DNA of 64,000 nucleotides from a virus. The stretch is taken from IMG/VR virus record IMGVR_UViG_3300036761_002481, positions 1 to 64,000 of that record, one strand, 5' to 3'. The notes below the pieces were generated by a model. The model was not told where the DNA came from, searched no databases, and saw only the letters and a program-made list of their open reading frames with translations. Shown here one piece after another: positions 18,263 through 27,428 of the stretch; within the stretch, counting starts at the first letter, position 1; each line of letters starts with the position of its first letter. Position numbers and translations under genes: made by a program.

Positions 18263-18487
18263 ATGCGAGAGTTCATACGTGATGCTCGAACACGGCAAAG
18301 CAAGGTCTGGCAGAAACGACACGTTCGAGCGCGGATCTACCAGGTGATGGCGACGACGCTCGACCACGACGTGTACGCGAACGGCTCTGCCTGGGTAGAC
18401 GAACTAGTCGAAGAAGAGGGCATCGATCGAGACCTGATCGTCACGGAGACTCGGCGCGTTCTGGCTCACCTGAAGAAGCTCGGCTGA
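18263..18487 (+). CDS. Small hypothetical protein
   Basis: 74 residues starting directly after the RecA-like stop. It is helical with a basic N-terminus and an acidic middle (ELVEEEGIDRD); the last 40 residues may be a small winged-helix-like fold. It lies in the recombination operon. No family recognised. Confidence 0.6.
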   Translation: MREFIRDARTRQSKVWQKRHVRARIYQVMATTLDHDVYANGSAWVDELVEEEGIDRDLIVTETRRVLAHLKKLG

Positions 18488-19272
18488 TGCGGCTCCTGCT
18501 CACCAGCGACTGGCACGACGATGCGATCACGCTCGGAGTCGAGCGCCGCACCGAGCTGCTGAAGTACCTCGACCGCATCACTCGCGCGGTGTGCGACGAA
18601 GCCGTTGACGTTCCGATCTTTTCCGGCGACGCGTTCGATCCCGGCTCGATGATGCAGTCGCAGTACGAGGTCGACGTGATCTGCGCGTTCCGCGGTCTCG
18701 CGCAGATGAGCACTCGCGGAAAGCTCGTCGCGGTCGCCGGCAATCACGACGTGGTCGAGGTCGCGCGCCCTCTAAGCACGTTGAGCCCGGCCGCGAACGC
18801 GGGCGACGGCAGCAGCTACGTCGCTGAGATACCGTCGGTCTTCTCGCTCCACGAGAACGAGTCGAGCTCCGAAGGTGTTTCGTTTCTGTTGTTGCCGTAC
18901 ATCTCTCGCGCTTGGGCGGACGCGGAGCGGAACACTCCGGGCATGGTCGGACCCGCAGCGCTGACCGACATCGCTTTCGAAACCGCCGCGACGCTGCGCA
19001 GGCGCGGGCACCGGATCGTGGTTGTCGGTCACATGACCGTTGCCGGCGCCGTGATCGGAAGCGAGAGCGTCGAGATGTCTCGCGGTCGCGATCTCGACCT
19101 GCCGATCGAGCGCATCCGCGCGCTCGAACCGACGCTCGTCGTCAACGGGCACTATCACCGACCGCAGGTCGTCGATGTCGGCGGGCTTCAGATCGTGATC
19201 CCAGGTTCGCCGCTCAGCTTCACGACCGACGATCCGTCGGACGGCAAGGGTTACGTGATCGCGGAGGTATGA
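18487..19272 (+). CDS. SbcD/Mre11-like metallophosphatase (T4 gp47 type)
   Basis: 261 residues with the calcineurin-like motifs in order: SDWHDD (D-x-H, residues 7-12), SGDAFD near 47, GNHD near 85, VVGHM near 180 and NGHYH near 221. This is the nuclease subunit that works with the SbcC-like ATPase encoded at 19932 to cut DNA ends and hairpins. It is shorter than bacterial SbcD and lacks the C-terminal cap. The start overlaps the previous stop. Confidence 0.85.
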   Translation: MRLLLTSDWHDDAITLGVERRTELLKYLDRITRAVCDEAVDVPIFSGDAFDPGSMMQSQYEVDVICAFRGLAQMSTRGKLVAVAGNHDVVEVARPLSTLSPAANAGDGSSYVAEIPSVFSLHENESSSEGVSFLLLPYISRAWADAERNTPGMVGPAALTDIAFETAATLRRRGHRIVVVGHMTVAGAVIGSESVEMSRGRDLDLPIERIRALEPTLVVNGHYHRPQVVDVGGLQIVIPGSPLSFTTDDPSDGKGYVIAEV

Positions 19273-19275
19273 GAG

Positions 19276-19674
19276 ATGCGACAACGCGTGCGGAAAAGCG
19301 ACGAGACGAAGCGAGCACCGACATCGAGCGTTCGGTTCGTCGTGCTGCCCTCGTCGCCGGTGATCAAACTCGAGAGCGACGACGGTCGATGCGTCGATGG
19401 AGCGTTCGTCAGGCTCGCTCCGAAGCTGCGTCGGTCCGAGCGTGAAGCGTTCGATGCGTCTGCCGCTAAGCAGCTGCTTCGAGATCGAGGCGCGGTCGCG
19501 GTCGTCACGTCGCCGGTGATGTTGCCTGATGACGAAGCGAGACCGCGGCGATCGCGGTCGCAGAACGTCGACGCGCGCGACGAGATTCGCGCGTGGTTCG
19601 GCGCCGCGCCGAGCGCGGAAGCTGCCGAGGCTCGAGAGGGCTGTCTGCGGATAGTCGACGAGCTCAGGTTCTGA
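19276..19674 (+). CDS. Hypothetical protein
   Basis: 132 residues with a basic N-terminus and a helical C-terminal third. It lies between the nuclease and ATPase genes of the SbcCD-like pair. No family was recognised. Confidence 0.6.
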   Translation: MRQRVRKSDETKRAPTSSVRFVVLPSSPVIKLESDDGRCVDGAFVRLAPKLRRSEREAFDASAAKQLLRDRGAVAVVTSPVMLPDDEARPRRSRSQNVDARDEIRAWFGAAPSAEAAEAREGCLRIVDELRF

Positions 19675-19700
19675 CAAGAGCGAGCACAGGAGGAAAACGG

Positions 19701-19835
19701 ATGCGGATGCGACAGCACGCTGGTGGGCCCGACGAACCGGAGGAGACACCCCCTCCGCCGCCCGACAACGACGAGGCGGAGGACGAAGACGAAGACACGG
19801 AGGACGACGAAGAGAGCGACGAGAGCGACGACTGA
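19701..19835 (+). CDS. Very acidic small protein
   Basis: 44 residues. After MRMRQHAGG the protein is almost entirely Pro, Asp and Glu, with a run of acidic residues at the C-terminus. A strong ribosome site (AGGAGG, 8 bases before the ATG) argues it is really translated. Such tails can mimic DNA or bind SSB/helicase partners; this is inference only. Confidence 0.6.
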   Translation: MRMRQHAGGPDEPEETPPPPPDNDEAEDEDEDTEDDEESDESDD

Positions 19836-19931
19836 GCGAGACAACACGCCGCAAGGTGGCAGAGCTCGTCGGATCCCATCGGAGGATCCGGCGAGCGATT
19901 GCCTCTCACAAACCGGAGCTTGCTGACGAGA

Positions 19932-21893
19932 ATGGCCCGAATCGAGCGAATCAAGTTGTCCGGCTGGATGCCGTTCGCGTCCGAGCACGACGTCGCGCTG
20001 CCGGCAGGCCCGATCGCCGTCGTCGCGACATATCGCAGCAACCCGCGCCGATCGAACTGGGCAGGGAAGACTTCGCTGATCGAGGCCGTGACCTGGTGCT
20101 TGTTCGGCTCTCACCGCAAGCGGCTCGACGACGGCGTCATCAACAACAGCTGCGACGAGTGCATCGTCGAGCTCGATCTCGGCGACGGCGTGATCGCTCG
20201 CCGGAGCCGGAAGCGCGGATCGTCGACGGTGTTCACGATCACGGTCGACGGCGAGAGCCGCCGCGGTTCGGCAGCGCAGCAGCTGCTGGTCGAGCGGCTC
20301 GGCGTCACGCTCGAAGATTACGAAGCGACCGTCAGCTTTCGGCAGGACGACATCGAGTCGATCGTGGGCCTGCGTGCGGGAATGCGGCGAGAGATCATCT
20401 CGACCTGGCTCCGGCTCGAACGCTGGACGCACGCCGCGAAGAAAGCGTCGGAGCGCTCGCGAAAGGCGCTTCAGCGGCTCGGCGAGCTCCGCGCCGCGAG
20501 AACGACGCTCGCTGCCACGCACGTCAGCGTCGACACGACCGAGAGAATGCGCGGTGAGCAGATCGCGGACGATCTCGACGACGCGCTACGCAAGCTCCGA
20601 GCGCGTGCCGCCGAGATCGATCGCGAGCTCGCTGGTAGCGACGCCGTCGACGAGCTCGAACGCCAGCTACAGGAGTTGGCGCGTCTCCGAGCGACGATCG
20701 CCGAGCTGCGGCCGCAGCTCTTGAGCCGCGCGCCGGTGCAACGCGAGTTCGACCAAGCGTCCGACGCGCTGGGCGCGGCAGCGAGCGCGCTCGACGCTGC
20801 GACGAAGCGCGACGCTGAGATCCTGCGAATCCGGTCGCGAGAGTTCGACGGGCTCTGCCCGATCACGTGCAAGAGCTGCCCGGTCGCCGACGAGGTTCAG
20901 GCAGAGGTTGCGAGCTCGGCAACGCTGCGCGCGGCCGCGATGAGCGAGCGCGAGAGAGCGACCGCTGCGAAACGAGCCGCCGAGGGCGTCGTCGAGCGAT
21001 TGCGCTCGCGACTACGCACGCTCGACCAGGTCGCCGGCTCCTACAACGCGGCGATGGAACGCGGAAAAGAGCTTCGCGCTCTCGTCGGCGACCGGTCGAT
21101 CGCTGACGTCGAGGCTGCGCGCGTCGCACTCGTTCGGCTTCGAGAGCGCAAGAGCGAGATCGCGGTCGAGATCGAGCAGCACGTTCGAGAGCAGGCGAAG
21201 GTGCTCGCGGTGCTCGACGCGAGCAAGCGAACGAGCGCCGAGCTCGCTCGACTCGATCTCGAGCTGGTCGCGGCGGAGCGCGAGGTCAGGATCTCCGCGC
21301 TCATGGTGCGAGCTCTCGGACCGACCGGCGTTCCGGCACGCATTGCGCGCGCTCACATCGAGACGCTCGAGAGCTCGGCGAACGAGCTGCTCGTCGACAG
21401 CGGACTATCGCTCGAGTTCGCTTGGGAGCGAGCGACGAAGGACCGAACGCCGACCTGCATCGAGTGCGGGCACATCTACGTCGGACAGCGCGACAAGAAG
21501 TGTCCGCACTGCGGAGCGGAGCGAGGGCAGAAGATGAGCGACGAGCTGGAGATCATGGTCGACGATGGCTCCGGCGAGATCGAGGACGTGAAGGCGAAGA
21601 GCGGCGGCGCCAAGGTGCTCGTCGCGTCGGCACTGCGGCTCGCCGCGGCGGCGATGTTGCGCGAGGTACGCGGTGCGAGCATCGCGTGGGCGACGATCGA
21701 CGAGCCGTTCGGTCCGCTCGATTCGGAGCTTCGCGAAGCGCTCGCGCGCGTCTTCTCCGGAATGCTTGGTTCTGTCGGTCTCGAGCAGGCGTTCGTCGTC
21801 AGCCACGATCAAGCGCTGCTCGACTCGCTGCCGAGCAAGCTGGTCATCGAGCGCGCGGACGGTGCCTCGACGTTCCGCCTGGAGGCTGCGTGA
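19932..21893 (+). CDS. SbcC/Rad50-like ATPase (T4 gp46 type)
   Basis: About 653 residues. Walker A variant NWAGKTS near residue 40; Q-loop SFRQDD; a coiled-coil middle with a zinc-hook-like CPITCKSCP near 309; an extra ribbon CIECG...CPHCG near 510; signature KSGGAKVLVASALRLA; Walker B DEPFGPLD near 589; H-loop VVSHDQ. It should pair with the SbcD-like nuclease. ATG at 19932 was chosen because IERIKLSGW starts like other Rad50 N-termini; TTG at 19899 is the alternative. Shorter arms than bacterial SbcC. Confidence 0.85.
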   Translation: MARIERIKLSGWMPFASEHDVALPAGPIAVVATYRSNPRRSNWAGKTSLIEAVTWCLFGSHRKRLDDGVINNSCDECIVELDLGDGVIARRSRKRGSSTVFTITVDGESRRGSAAQQLLVERLGVTLEDYEATVSFRQDDIESIVGLRAGMRREIISTWLRLERWTHAAKKASERSRKALQRLGELRAARTTLAATHVSVDTTERMRGEQIADDLDDALRKLRARAAEIDRELAGSDAVDELERQLQELARLRATIAELRPQLLSRAPVQREFDQASDALGAAASALDAATKRDAEILRIRSREFDGLCPITCKSCPVADEVQAEVASSATLRAAAMSERERATAAKRAAEGVVERLRSRLRTLDQVAGSYNAAMERGKELRALVGDRSIADVEAARVALVRLRERKSEIAVEIEQHVREQAKVLAVLDASKRTSAELARLDLELVAAEREVRISALMVRALGPTGVPARIARAHIETLESSANELLVDSGLSLEFAWERATKDRTPTCIECGHIYVGQRDKKCPHCGAERGQKMSDELEIMVDDGSGEIEDVKAKSGGAKVLVASALRLAAAAMLREVRGASIAWATIDEPFGPLDSELREALARVFSGMLGSVGLEQAFVVSHDQALLDSLPSKLVIERADGASTFRLEAA

Positions 21894-22570
21894 GCGACCT
21901 CGTGGCCGCGATCGGTTTCGATCTCTCGCTCGAGAACACCGGGATCGTCGCGCTCCGAGCGTCGACGTTCGACTTCCCGATCGGACGCGGTCCGGAGATC
22001 GTCGCGCAGGTCTCGATCCAGACGAAGAAGCTACGCGGGATGGCGCGTCTCGAGATGATCGAGCGCGAGACCGGCAGGTTTCTCGACAAGGTCGTTCACA
22101 TCCTGGGCGTCCGACCGCAAGCGGCGATCTTCGAGGGGCCCGGTTTCAACTCGCACGTCGCGCACTCGCTCGGTCACGTCCACGGGATCATCAAGCTCCG
22201 GGTCTGGCAGGTCAGCATCGCCTGCGGGATCGAGTTCATCGCCGACCTGCCGCCAGCGAACCTGAAGCAGTTCGTGACCGAGAAGGGCAACAGCGAGAAG
22301 AACGTGGTGATGAAGCGCCTGCTGTGGCGCTACGGCTACGACGACGACGACGACAACCTGAACGACGGGTATGCGTGCGCGCTCGTCGGGCTCTGCAAAG
22401 TGCTAGGCGGCGGCTCGGCGATGCAGCGCCAGGTGGTCGACGAGAAGCTGGAGGTCGGTCTTTATGAGGGTGAGAGTCAACAAGCGGCTCAGCGACGACG
22501 TGCGATCGCCGCCGTTGGATCTACGACCGGGACGCTGGCAGGACGTGTTAGGCGACGACGTTTGCCCTGA
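21890..22570 (+). CDS. RuvC-like Holliday junction resolvase
   Basis: About 226 residues. IGFDLSLENTG supplies the first acidic residue, AIFEGPGF the second and the DDDDDNLNDG segment the last pair, in the RuvC order. It should cut four-way junctions made by the RecA-like protein. GTG at 21890 overlaps the SbcC stop. The frame continues 107 bases into the next gene, and the last 40 residues are Arg-rich; the usual ATGA junction at 22464 would fit if a base was lost or gained upstream. Confidence 0.78.
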   Translation: MSDLVAAIGFDLSLENTGIVALRASTFDFPIGRGPEIVAQVSIQTKKLRGMARLEMIERETGRFLDKVVHILGVRPQAAIFEGPGFNSHVAHSLGHVHGIIKLRVWQVSIACGIEFIADLPPANLKQFVTEKGNSEKNVVMKRLLWRYGYDDDDDNLNDGYACALVGLCKVLGGGSAMQRQVVDEKLEVGLYEGESQQAAQRRRAIAAVGSTTGTLAGRVRRRRLP

Positions 22571-23210
22571 TGCCGTGATCACCGATCCGCCATACAGCGA
22601 GACGACGCACCGAGGACACAACAACGCCGAGCTTGCGAGCGACGGCGGCTTTCGTCGAAAGATCGGATATGCGTACTGGACCGAGCGCGAGGTCAACGAG
22701 CTCGTCTCGACGCTCTCGCCGCGAACGAGCGGGTGGTTCGTCGCGTTCTGCGACGACGTTCTGGCACCGGTTTGGAAGCAGGCGTTCCGCGACGCGGGTC
22801 GGTACGTTTTCGCTCCGGTCCCGTTCGTCGACGTCGGCTCTCGCGTTCGGATGCGCGGTGACGGCCCGTCCTCGTGGACATGTTGGATCGTCGTCGCGCG
22901 ACCACGCACGCGTGAGATGTCGAACTGGGGAACGCTGCAAGGCGCTTACATTGCACCCAAGGGGACGCGCGAGCGCATCCGCGTTCCCGGAATCGCGAGA
23001 GCTCCGGTCGGCCTGAAGAGCCAGTGGCTGATGCGCTCGCTCGTGCGCGACTACAGCCGACCCGGCGATCTCGTCGTTGACCCGTGCGCCGGCAGCGCTT
23101 CGACGCTGATCGCCGCGGTCGCCGAAGGGCGAAGAGCGCTCGGCGCAGAGATGGATGAAACGAACCTCGAGATCGCTCGTTATCGAGCAAGCCAGGGAGA
23201 GACACGATGA
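22464..23210 (+). CDS. DNA adenine/cytosine-N4 methyltransferase, beta order
   Basis: 248 residues. The catalytic motif IV DPPYSE is near residue 42 and the SAM-binding motif I DPCAGSAST near 205, so the order is the beta class. The product should methylate an amino group of adenine or cytosine; the sequence specificity is unknown. It has no restriction enzyme next to it, so it probably protects phage DNA or regulates packaging. It overlaps the RuvC-like gene by 107 bases. Confidence 0.85.
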   Translation: MRVRVNKRLSDDVRSPPLDLRPGRWQDVLGDDVCPDAVITDPPYSETTHRGHNNAELASDGGFRRKIGYAYWTEREVNELVSTLSPRTSGWFVAFCDDVLAPVWKQAFRDAGRYVFAPVPFVDVGSRVRMRGDGPSSWTCWIVVARPRTREMSNWGTLQGAYIAPKGTRERIRVPGIARAPVGLKSQWLMRSLVRDYSRPGDLVVDPCAGSASTLIAAVAEGRRALGAEMDETNLEIARYRASQGETR

Positions 23211-23482
23211 CCACGCCGGAGAAGAAGCTAACGCAGCAGCCGCCAGGCCACTACCACCAGGTGCTGAAGGAGCACTTTACGAACATGAGCTGGATCCAGC
23301 AGCGCGTTTGCACCGCGGCGATCGACGAGTACGAGGCGCTTGCGAAGCGCGAGTCGTTCCTGAAATCCGAGAACGACAAGCTGATCTCGAACGTCGCCGG
23401 TTTGACGAAACGCCTGCTGACGCGGAAGCCGAAGCTCGCGGTTCGAGAGAAGAACGGCAGCGCCGCTCGCGTGACCCGATGA
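23207..23482 (+). CDS. Hypothetical coiled-coil protein
   Basis: 91 residues, ATGA overlap with the methyltransferase. Residues 45-75 (SFLKSENDKLISNVAGLTK) look like a short coiled coil; the C-terminus is basic. Function unknown. Confidence 0.6.
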   Translation: MTTPEKKLTQQPPGHYHQVLKEHFTNMSWIQQRVCTAAIDEYEALAKRESFLKSENDKLISNVAGLTKRLLTRKPKLAVREKNGSAARVTR

Positions 23483-23865
23483 CCGGCGAGCGCATCGCGG
23501 TGCTCGGAGGTCTCGAGTACACGAACCACTCGGCGGTCAGGCGCTTCATCAAGCTGCTAGCTGCCGGAACGGTCGTGTTGCTCGACGACGATCCGTTCGA
23601 TGTGCACGTCGCCGCGCTGCGCGAGTGCCGCTGCTCGTCGCTGGTCGCCGTCGTTCATCGACTACCGTCGAACGCCGGCAGGAAAGCAGTCGAGGCGCGT
23701 CGCCAGCGCGACCTGGTCTTGCTCGAGAGCGCGAGCCGAGCGGTCGTGTTCGGGCGGCTCTCGCCCGACAGAGAGTCGACCTTGAGCGAGCTCGAGGGAC
23801 GAGGGTTATCGGTGGAGAGGAGATCTGATGAAGAACGAGCAGCAGCAGCAGCAACAGAAGGCTAG
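23479..23865 (+). CDS. SLOG/DUF2493-like nucleotide-binding protein (tentative)
   Basis: 128 residues. IAVLGGLEYTN at the start, a DDDPFDVHVA middle and a later SRAVVFG resemble small Rossmann-like SLOG proteins that bind nucleotides, but the usual glycine-rich pattern is incomplete. ATG at 23479 overlaps the previous stop; it overlaps the next gene by 38 bases. Confidence 0.5.
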   Translation: MTGERIAVLGGLEYTNHSAVRRFIKLLAAGTVVLLDDDPFDVHVAALRECRCSSLVAVVHRLPSNAGRKAVEARRQRDLVLLESASRAVVFGRLSPDRESTLSELEGRGLSVERRSDEERAAAAATEG

Positions 23866-24202
23866 CAACCGCCGCGCGAAGCGGCTTCGAGCGAAGGAGC
23901 AGCGGCTCACGGCCAAGCGACGCGGCAGGCAGTCGAGCGTCGTGCCGGCGTCAGTTGCCGGCGCGATCGCGGTCGAGGGGCAGAACTTGAAGCGAGTTCT
24001 ATTCGCGCTGCTCGACGCCGCCGGCGGCACGGTCGAGATCACGCGCGAGTCGATCGTTCGAGTCACCACGGATAGGTTGATCCTGCGAAGCACGCCGCGC
24101 GAGGACGGCGGATACATGCTGGAGCTAGTGCCGAAGATCGATGAGCCGCTGCTCGATCGCTCCGGGTCGCACGAGCAGCGGAGAGCGGAGTCGTCGCCAT
24201 GA
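23828..24202 (+). CDS. Hypothetical basic protein
   Basis: 124 residues. A Gln run and a strongly basic N-terminus (residues 12-36) are followed by a small beta-rich domain (VEITRESIVRVTTDRLILR). The basic part could bind nucleic acid. It starts within the previous gene and overlaps the next by ATGA. Confidence 0.55.
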   Translation: MKNEQQQQQQKASNRRAKRLRAKEQRLTAKRRGRQSSVVPASVAGAIAVEGQNLKRVLFALLDAAGGTVEITRESIVRVTTDRLILRSTPREDGGYMLELVPKIDEPLLDRSGSHEQRRAESSP

Positions 24203-24741
24203 CTCCGACGATCGCCGAGCTCGCCGAGCGTGCCTGCCTGCGCTTGATCACGTGCGAGCGGAACCTCGGGAAGATGCGACCGGAGGCGTGCGTGATGCGC
24301 TGGATGGTCGCCGACGGTCGAGCGCCAGGTACCGCGAACGTCCGGGAGTCGCGGTGCCGCGACTGCGAGCACGGTGCCGCGCGGCACGCGGCGATGAAGC
24401 CGATCGAGCAGCGCGCGCTTCTGTCGCGGCTCGGCGGGCGACCTCGGAAACCGCGCCGAGCGCCCAAGCCGCCGGTCATGCGGAAGTGTGAGGGTCCCGG
24501 CTGCGAGGTCGTCTTCCAGCTCCACGGCGCCGTCGACGGCAACAAGCGCTACCACGACGATGCCTGCCGCGCGGCCGCGCGAGCGCTTGCGCCGAAGAAG
24601 AAGCGCGAATCGTCACCTCAGCTGCCGGTCGAGGAGCGGCGGCGTTGCTCCGACGCGACCTGCGGCGAGGTGCTCGCGATCGGGCAGTCCTGCACGAGCT
24701 GCATGTCGCTCCGAGCGGTCCGGCGCGTCAGCGGCGTTTGA
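24199..24741 (+). CDS. Multi-Cys zinc-binding protein
   Basis: 180 residues with several Cys pairs: CRDCEHGA, CEGPGCEVVF with a later YHDDACR, and CSDATCG...CTSC. These look like three small zinc fingers; YHDDACRAAA resembles zinc-finger endings common in phage proteins. It precedes the terminase genes. Function unknown. Confidence 0.6.
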   Translation: MTPTIAELAERACLRLITCERNLGKMRPEACVMRWMVADGRAPGTANVRESRCRDCEHGAARHAAMKPIEQRALLSRLGGRPRKPRRAPKPPVMRKCEGPGCEVVFQLHGAVDGNKRYHDDACRAAARALAPKKKRESSPQLPVEERRRCSDATCGEVLAIGQSCTSCMSLRAVRRVSGV

Positions 24742-25727
24742 TCGCCGGCTCGGTTCCGGTCCACGCTTACCGCGTGACCGACCAACCACGAAGTCGCCGA
24801 AGTCCGGCAGCCGGCAAGCCGAAGAAGTTCTCGGAAGCCGAGTGGGACTCGATGGTCAACGCGTTTCGCGAGCATCCGGGGCAAACGACGCGCGTCTCGG
24901 AGCTGACCGGCATCAAGCGAGCGCGCGTCGTCCGGGCTTGGCATCACGGGTACGAGCTCCAGGGCCGACCGCCGATCTCGGAGCTCCTGGACGCCGACAA
25001 GGTGCTCGCGCGGGCGAAGCGCGCCGACCTCGTGCCGGGAGCGACCGTCATCGTCGAGGACGAGCCTGGCGATCTCGCCGCCGAGGTCGTCGACACGATC
25101 GAGCCTGACGACGTCGTCCACACGCGACAGCACCGGAAGATGATGGCCGGCATGGTCGAGCGCGACCGGATTCGCCGGAAGGCTCTCGAGGACTCCGCTC
25201 GGACGCGTGCCGAGGAGGGCGCGCTGATCGCGGTCAGCCGGCGCAACGTGATGGCGCTCGGCACGATCTCCGCGCAAGTGCTTCGCGGCGCCCAGCAGCT
25301 CGCGACCCGGATGCAGAAGCAGCTCGAGAAGGCGAGCAACACCGACATCTCGCTGAAGGAGGGCATGCAGCTTATCCAGCGCGCGTCGGTCGTCGTTCGG
25401 CTCGGCACAGAGGCGGGCAAGATGGCGGTCCAGATGGAGCGTCTCGCGATGGGTCAACCGATCGGCGAGGGACTCGACACGAACACGACGAAGCTCTCGC
25501 CCGACGACGCCGAGCGCTGGATCGACATGACCGTGAGAGCGCTCGAGCGAGCGCGCAGGCGGCGAGAGAGCGGAGGCGAGAATGAGGTTCCGAGCCGGAG
25601 CGCTCAGGCAGAGCGACCACCCGAGCGACCGAGCGAGCAGCCAGCAGCACCCGAACCTCCGCACCGTCTCGAGCCGGACGCAGGACTCGCCAGAGCCGTC
25701 GGTCGCACCACGCCCGAGCTCAACTGA
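24738..25727 (+). CDS. Putative small terminase subunit
   Basis: 329 residues from a TTG overlapping the previous stop (TTGA); GTG at 24774 is another start. An N-terminal HTH (TTRVSELTGIKRARVVRAW), a helical centre and a Pro-rich tail match the layout of DNA-recognition subunits. It lies directly before the large terminase and overlaps it by 146 bases. Assigned by position and layout, not by a strong family motif. Confidence 0.6.
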   Translation: MIAGSVPVHAYRVTDQPRSRRSPAAGKPKKFSEAEWDSMVNAFREHPGQTTRVSELTGIKRARVVRAWHHGYELQGRPPISELLDADKVLARAKRADLVPGATVIVEDEPGDLAAEVVDTIEPDDVVHTRQHRKMMAGMVERDRIRRKALEDSARTRAEEGALIAVSRRNVMALGTISAQVLRGAQQLATRMQKQLEKASNTDISLKEGMQLIQRASVVVRLGTEAGKMAVQMERLAMGQPIGEGLDTNTTKLSPDDAERWIDMTVRALERARRRRESGGENEVPSRSAQAERPPERPSEQPAAPEPPHRLEPDAGLARAVGRTTPELN

Positions 25728-27246
25728 GCCTCCCCCGGCACCGGCGCCCGCTCCCGAGGATCTCGAGCTCGAGGTCCGCGGGCTCGAAGCGCGCGCGATC
25801 ATGATCGAGCTCTGCAGAGAGGACGTGAACGACTTCTGCGAGTTCGTTCTTCGTGACGACGACAGCGGCGAGCCGATCTCGCAGCTCGATTTCCACGTGC
25901 AGATCCAGGACGCGTTCGATCGCTACAAGAAGATCGTCGTGATGGCTCACCCCGAATCGGGGAAGACGAACCAGCTCGCGATCGGTCGAGTGCTCTGGGA
26001 GCTCGGCAGGAATCCTAACTTGCGCGTGATGCTGATCGGCAACACGCAGGAGAGCGCGCGGAAAAGTCTCACGTCGATCAAGAAGTACATCGAGAAAAGC
26101 GAAGAGCTCCATCTCGTGTTCCCCGATCTTCGGAAGGGCGACATCTGGCAGGACGTCGCGATCACGGTCCAGCGCCCGACCTACTCGAAGGATCTAACCG
26201 TCCTGGCCGTCGGCTACGGCTCGAACAACGTGCTCGGTTCGCGCGTCGATCTGATGATCATGGACGACTTGCTGAACCTCGACACGACGTCGACCGAGGC
26301 GCAGCGCAGGAAGGTCAGCCAGTGGGTGCGCACGACCGCTCTGTCGCGCTGCGCGCTCAACGCGCGCGTCGCGTTCCTTACGAACGCTTGGCACCCGCGC
26401 GACCTCGCCCACGAGCTGTTCAAAGAACGCGGCTGGCACCTCGTCAAGCGACCGATTCGCGTTCCGGACGCCGACGGCAACCTCGTGTCGGTCTGGCCGG
26501 AGCGCTGGCCCGAGCACCGCATCCGAGAGAAGGAGAAGGGCGGCTCGCTCGAGTTCGCTCAGATCTACATGTGCGAGCCGCGCGACGAGGGCGACATCAT
26601 CTTCAAGCCGGCGTTCTTCGTTCTCTGCAAGCGAAAGGGGCAGGGCATCGCGCCGGTCCAGCGGCTCGACTCGATCCCGCCTGGCTGCCTCGTCGTCTCC
26701 GGCGTCGACATCGGCGGCACCAGGATCGTCGGAGCGCTGTCGGTCATCGCGACGCTGTTCCTGCATCCGAACGGCGTCCGCCAACCGCTCTGGTGCGAGT
26801 CCGGCCGCTGGGGCGTCACCGAGCTGATTCATCGCGTCGTCTCGACCGGCCAGCGCTACGGCGGCGTCATCGCGGTCGAGAACAACGGCATCCAGCAGCA
26901 CCTGGTCGATCTCGCGATCGAGAACAACACCGCGGTCGTTCCGATCATCCCGTACTACACCGGCGCGCAGAAGTCCGACCCACGCTTCGGCGTCGCGTCG
27001 ATGGCGAGCGAGTTCGAGGGCGCGCGCTGGATGTGGCCGACCGAGTATCCGGACCTGATGTCGCGGAACGTCGAACGCGAGCTCGAAGAGTCGATCGTCG
27101 ACATGATCGACTACACGCCCGAGGCGCACACCGGAGACCGCCTGATGGCTTGGTGGATCGCTCGCGAGGTCGCTCGCCGGCTTCACGCTTACCTGTTCGG
27201 CGACGACTCGCAGAGAAACAGCGTCGCGGTTCAGGTCTTCGGCTAG
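25582..27246 (+). CDS. terL: Terminase large subunit
   Basis: 554 residues. After a Pro-rich lead the ATPase has Walker A-like AHPESGKTNQ, Walker B LMIMDDLL and coupling motif LTNAW; the RNase H-like nuclease has GVDIGG near 375 and AVENNG near 433. It should cut and pump phage DNA into the prohead through the portal (57803). The start overlaps the small-subunit gene by 146 bases; the ATPase begins about 75 residues in, so a later start is possible. Confidence 0.9.
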   Translation: MRFRAGALRQSDHPSDRASSQQHPNLRTVSSRTQDSPEPSVAPRPSSTEPPPAPAPAPEDLELEVRGLEARAIMIELCREDVNDFCEFVLRDDDSGEPISQLDFHVQIQDAFDRYKKIVVMAHPESGKTNQLAIGRVLWELGRNPNLRVMLIGNTQESARKSLTSIKKYIEKSEELHLVFPDLRKGDIWQDVAITVQRPTYSKDLTVLAVGYGSNNVLGSRVDLMIMDDLLNLDTTSTEAQRRKVSQWVRTTALSRCALNARVAFLTNAWHPRDLAHELFKERGWHLVKRPIRVPDADGNLVSVWPERWPEHRIREKEKGGSLEFAQIYMCEPRDEGDIIFKPAFFVLCKRKGQGIAPVQRLDSIPPGCLVVSGVDIGGTRIVGALSVIATLFLHPNGVRQPLWCESGRWGVTELIHRVVSTGQRYGGVIAVENNGIQQHLVDLAIENNTAVVPIIPYYTGAQKSDPRFGVASMASEFEGARWMWPTEYPDLMSRNVERELEESIVDMIDYTPEAHTGDRLMAWWIAREVARRLHAYLFGDDSQRNSVAVQVFG

Positions 27247-27351
27247 GCGGCGAAGCCGTCGAGTTGTCCCCGATCGGCCAGGAGCCGGTGTAGGTTCCGG
27301 TGCTCCGAAAGCCGCATAATCTTGGAGCTCGGGGGACTTTCCTCTAGTCTT

Positions 27352-27375
27352 GTATCCACGAGTCGAGATACTAAA
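27352..27375 (+). promoter_or_regulatory. GTATCC-N9-GATACTA promoter motif, site 1
   Basis: GTATCC at 27352, GATACTAAA at 27367, 54-60 bases before the ATG at 27429. The 182-base gap after terminase otherwise holds nothing recognisable. Same layout as the sites at 48136, 49300, 52161 and 52888. Confidence 0.65.
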
Positions 27376-27428
27376 CCGGCTCGAGAGTTCCCTTCTCCGG
27401 GAGCTCCGAGTCGAGGAGGAAAGCGGGA

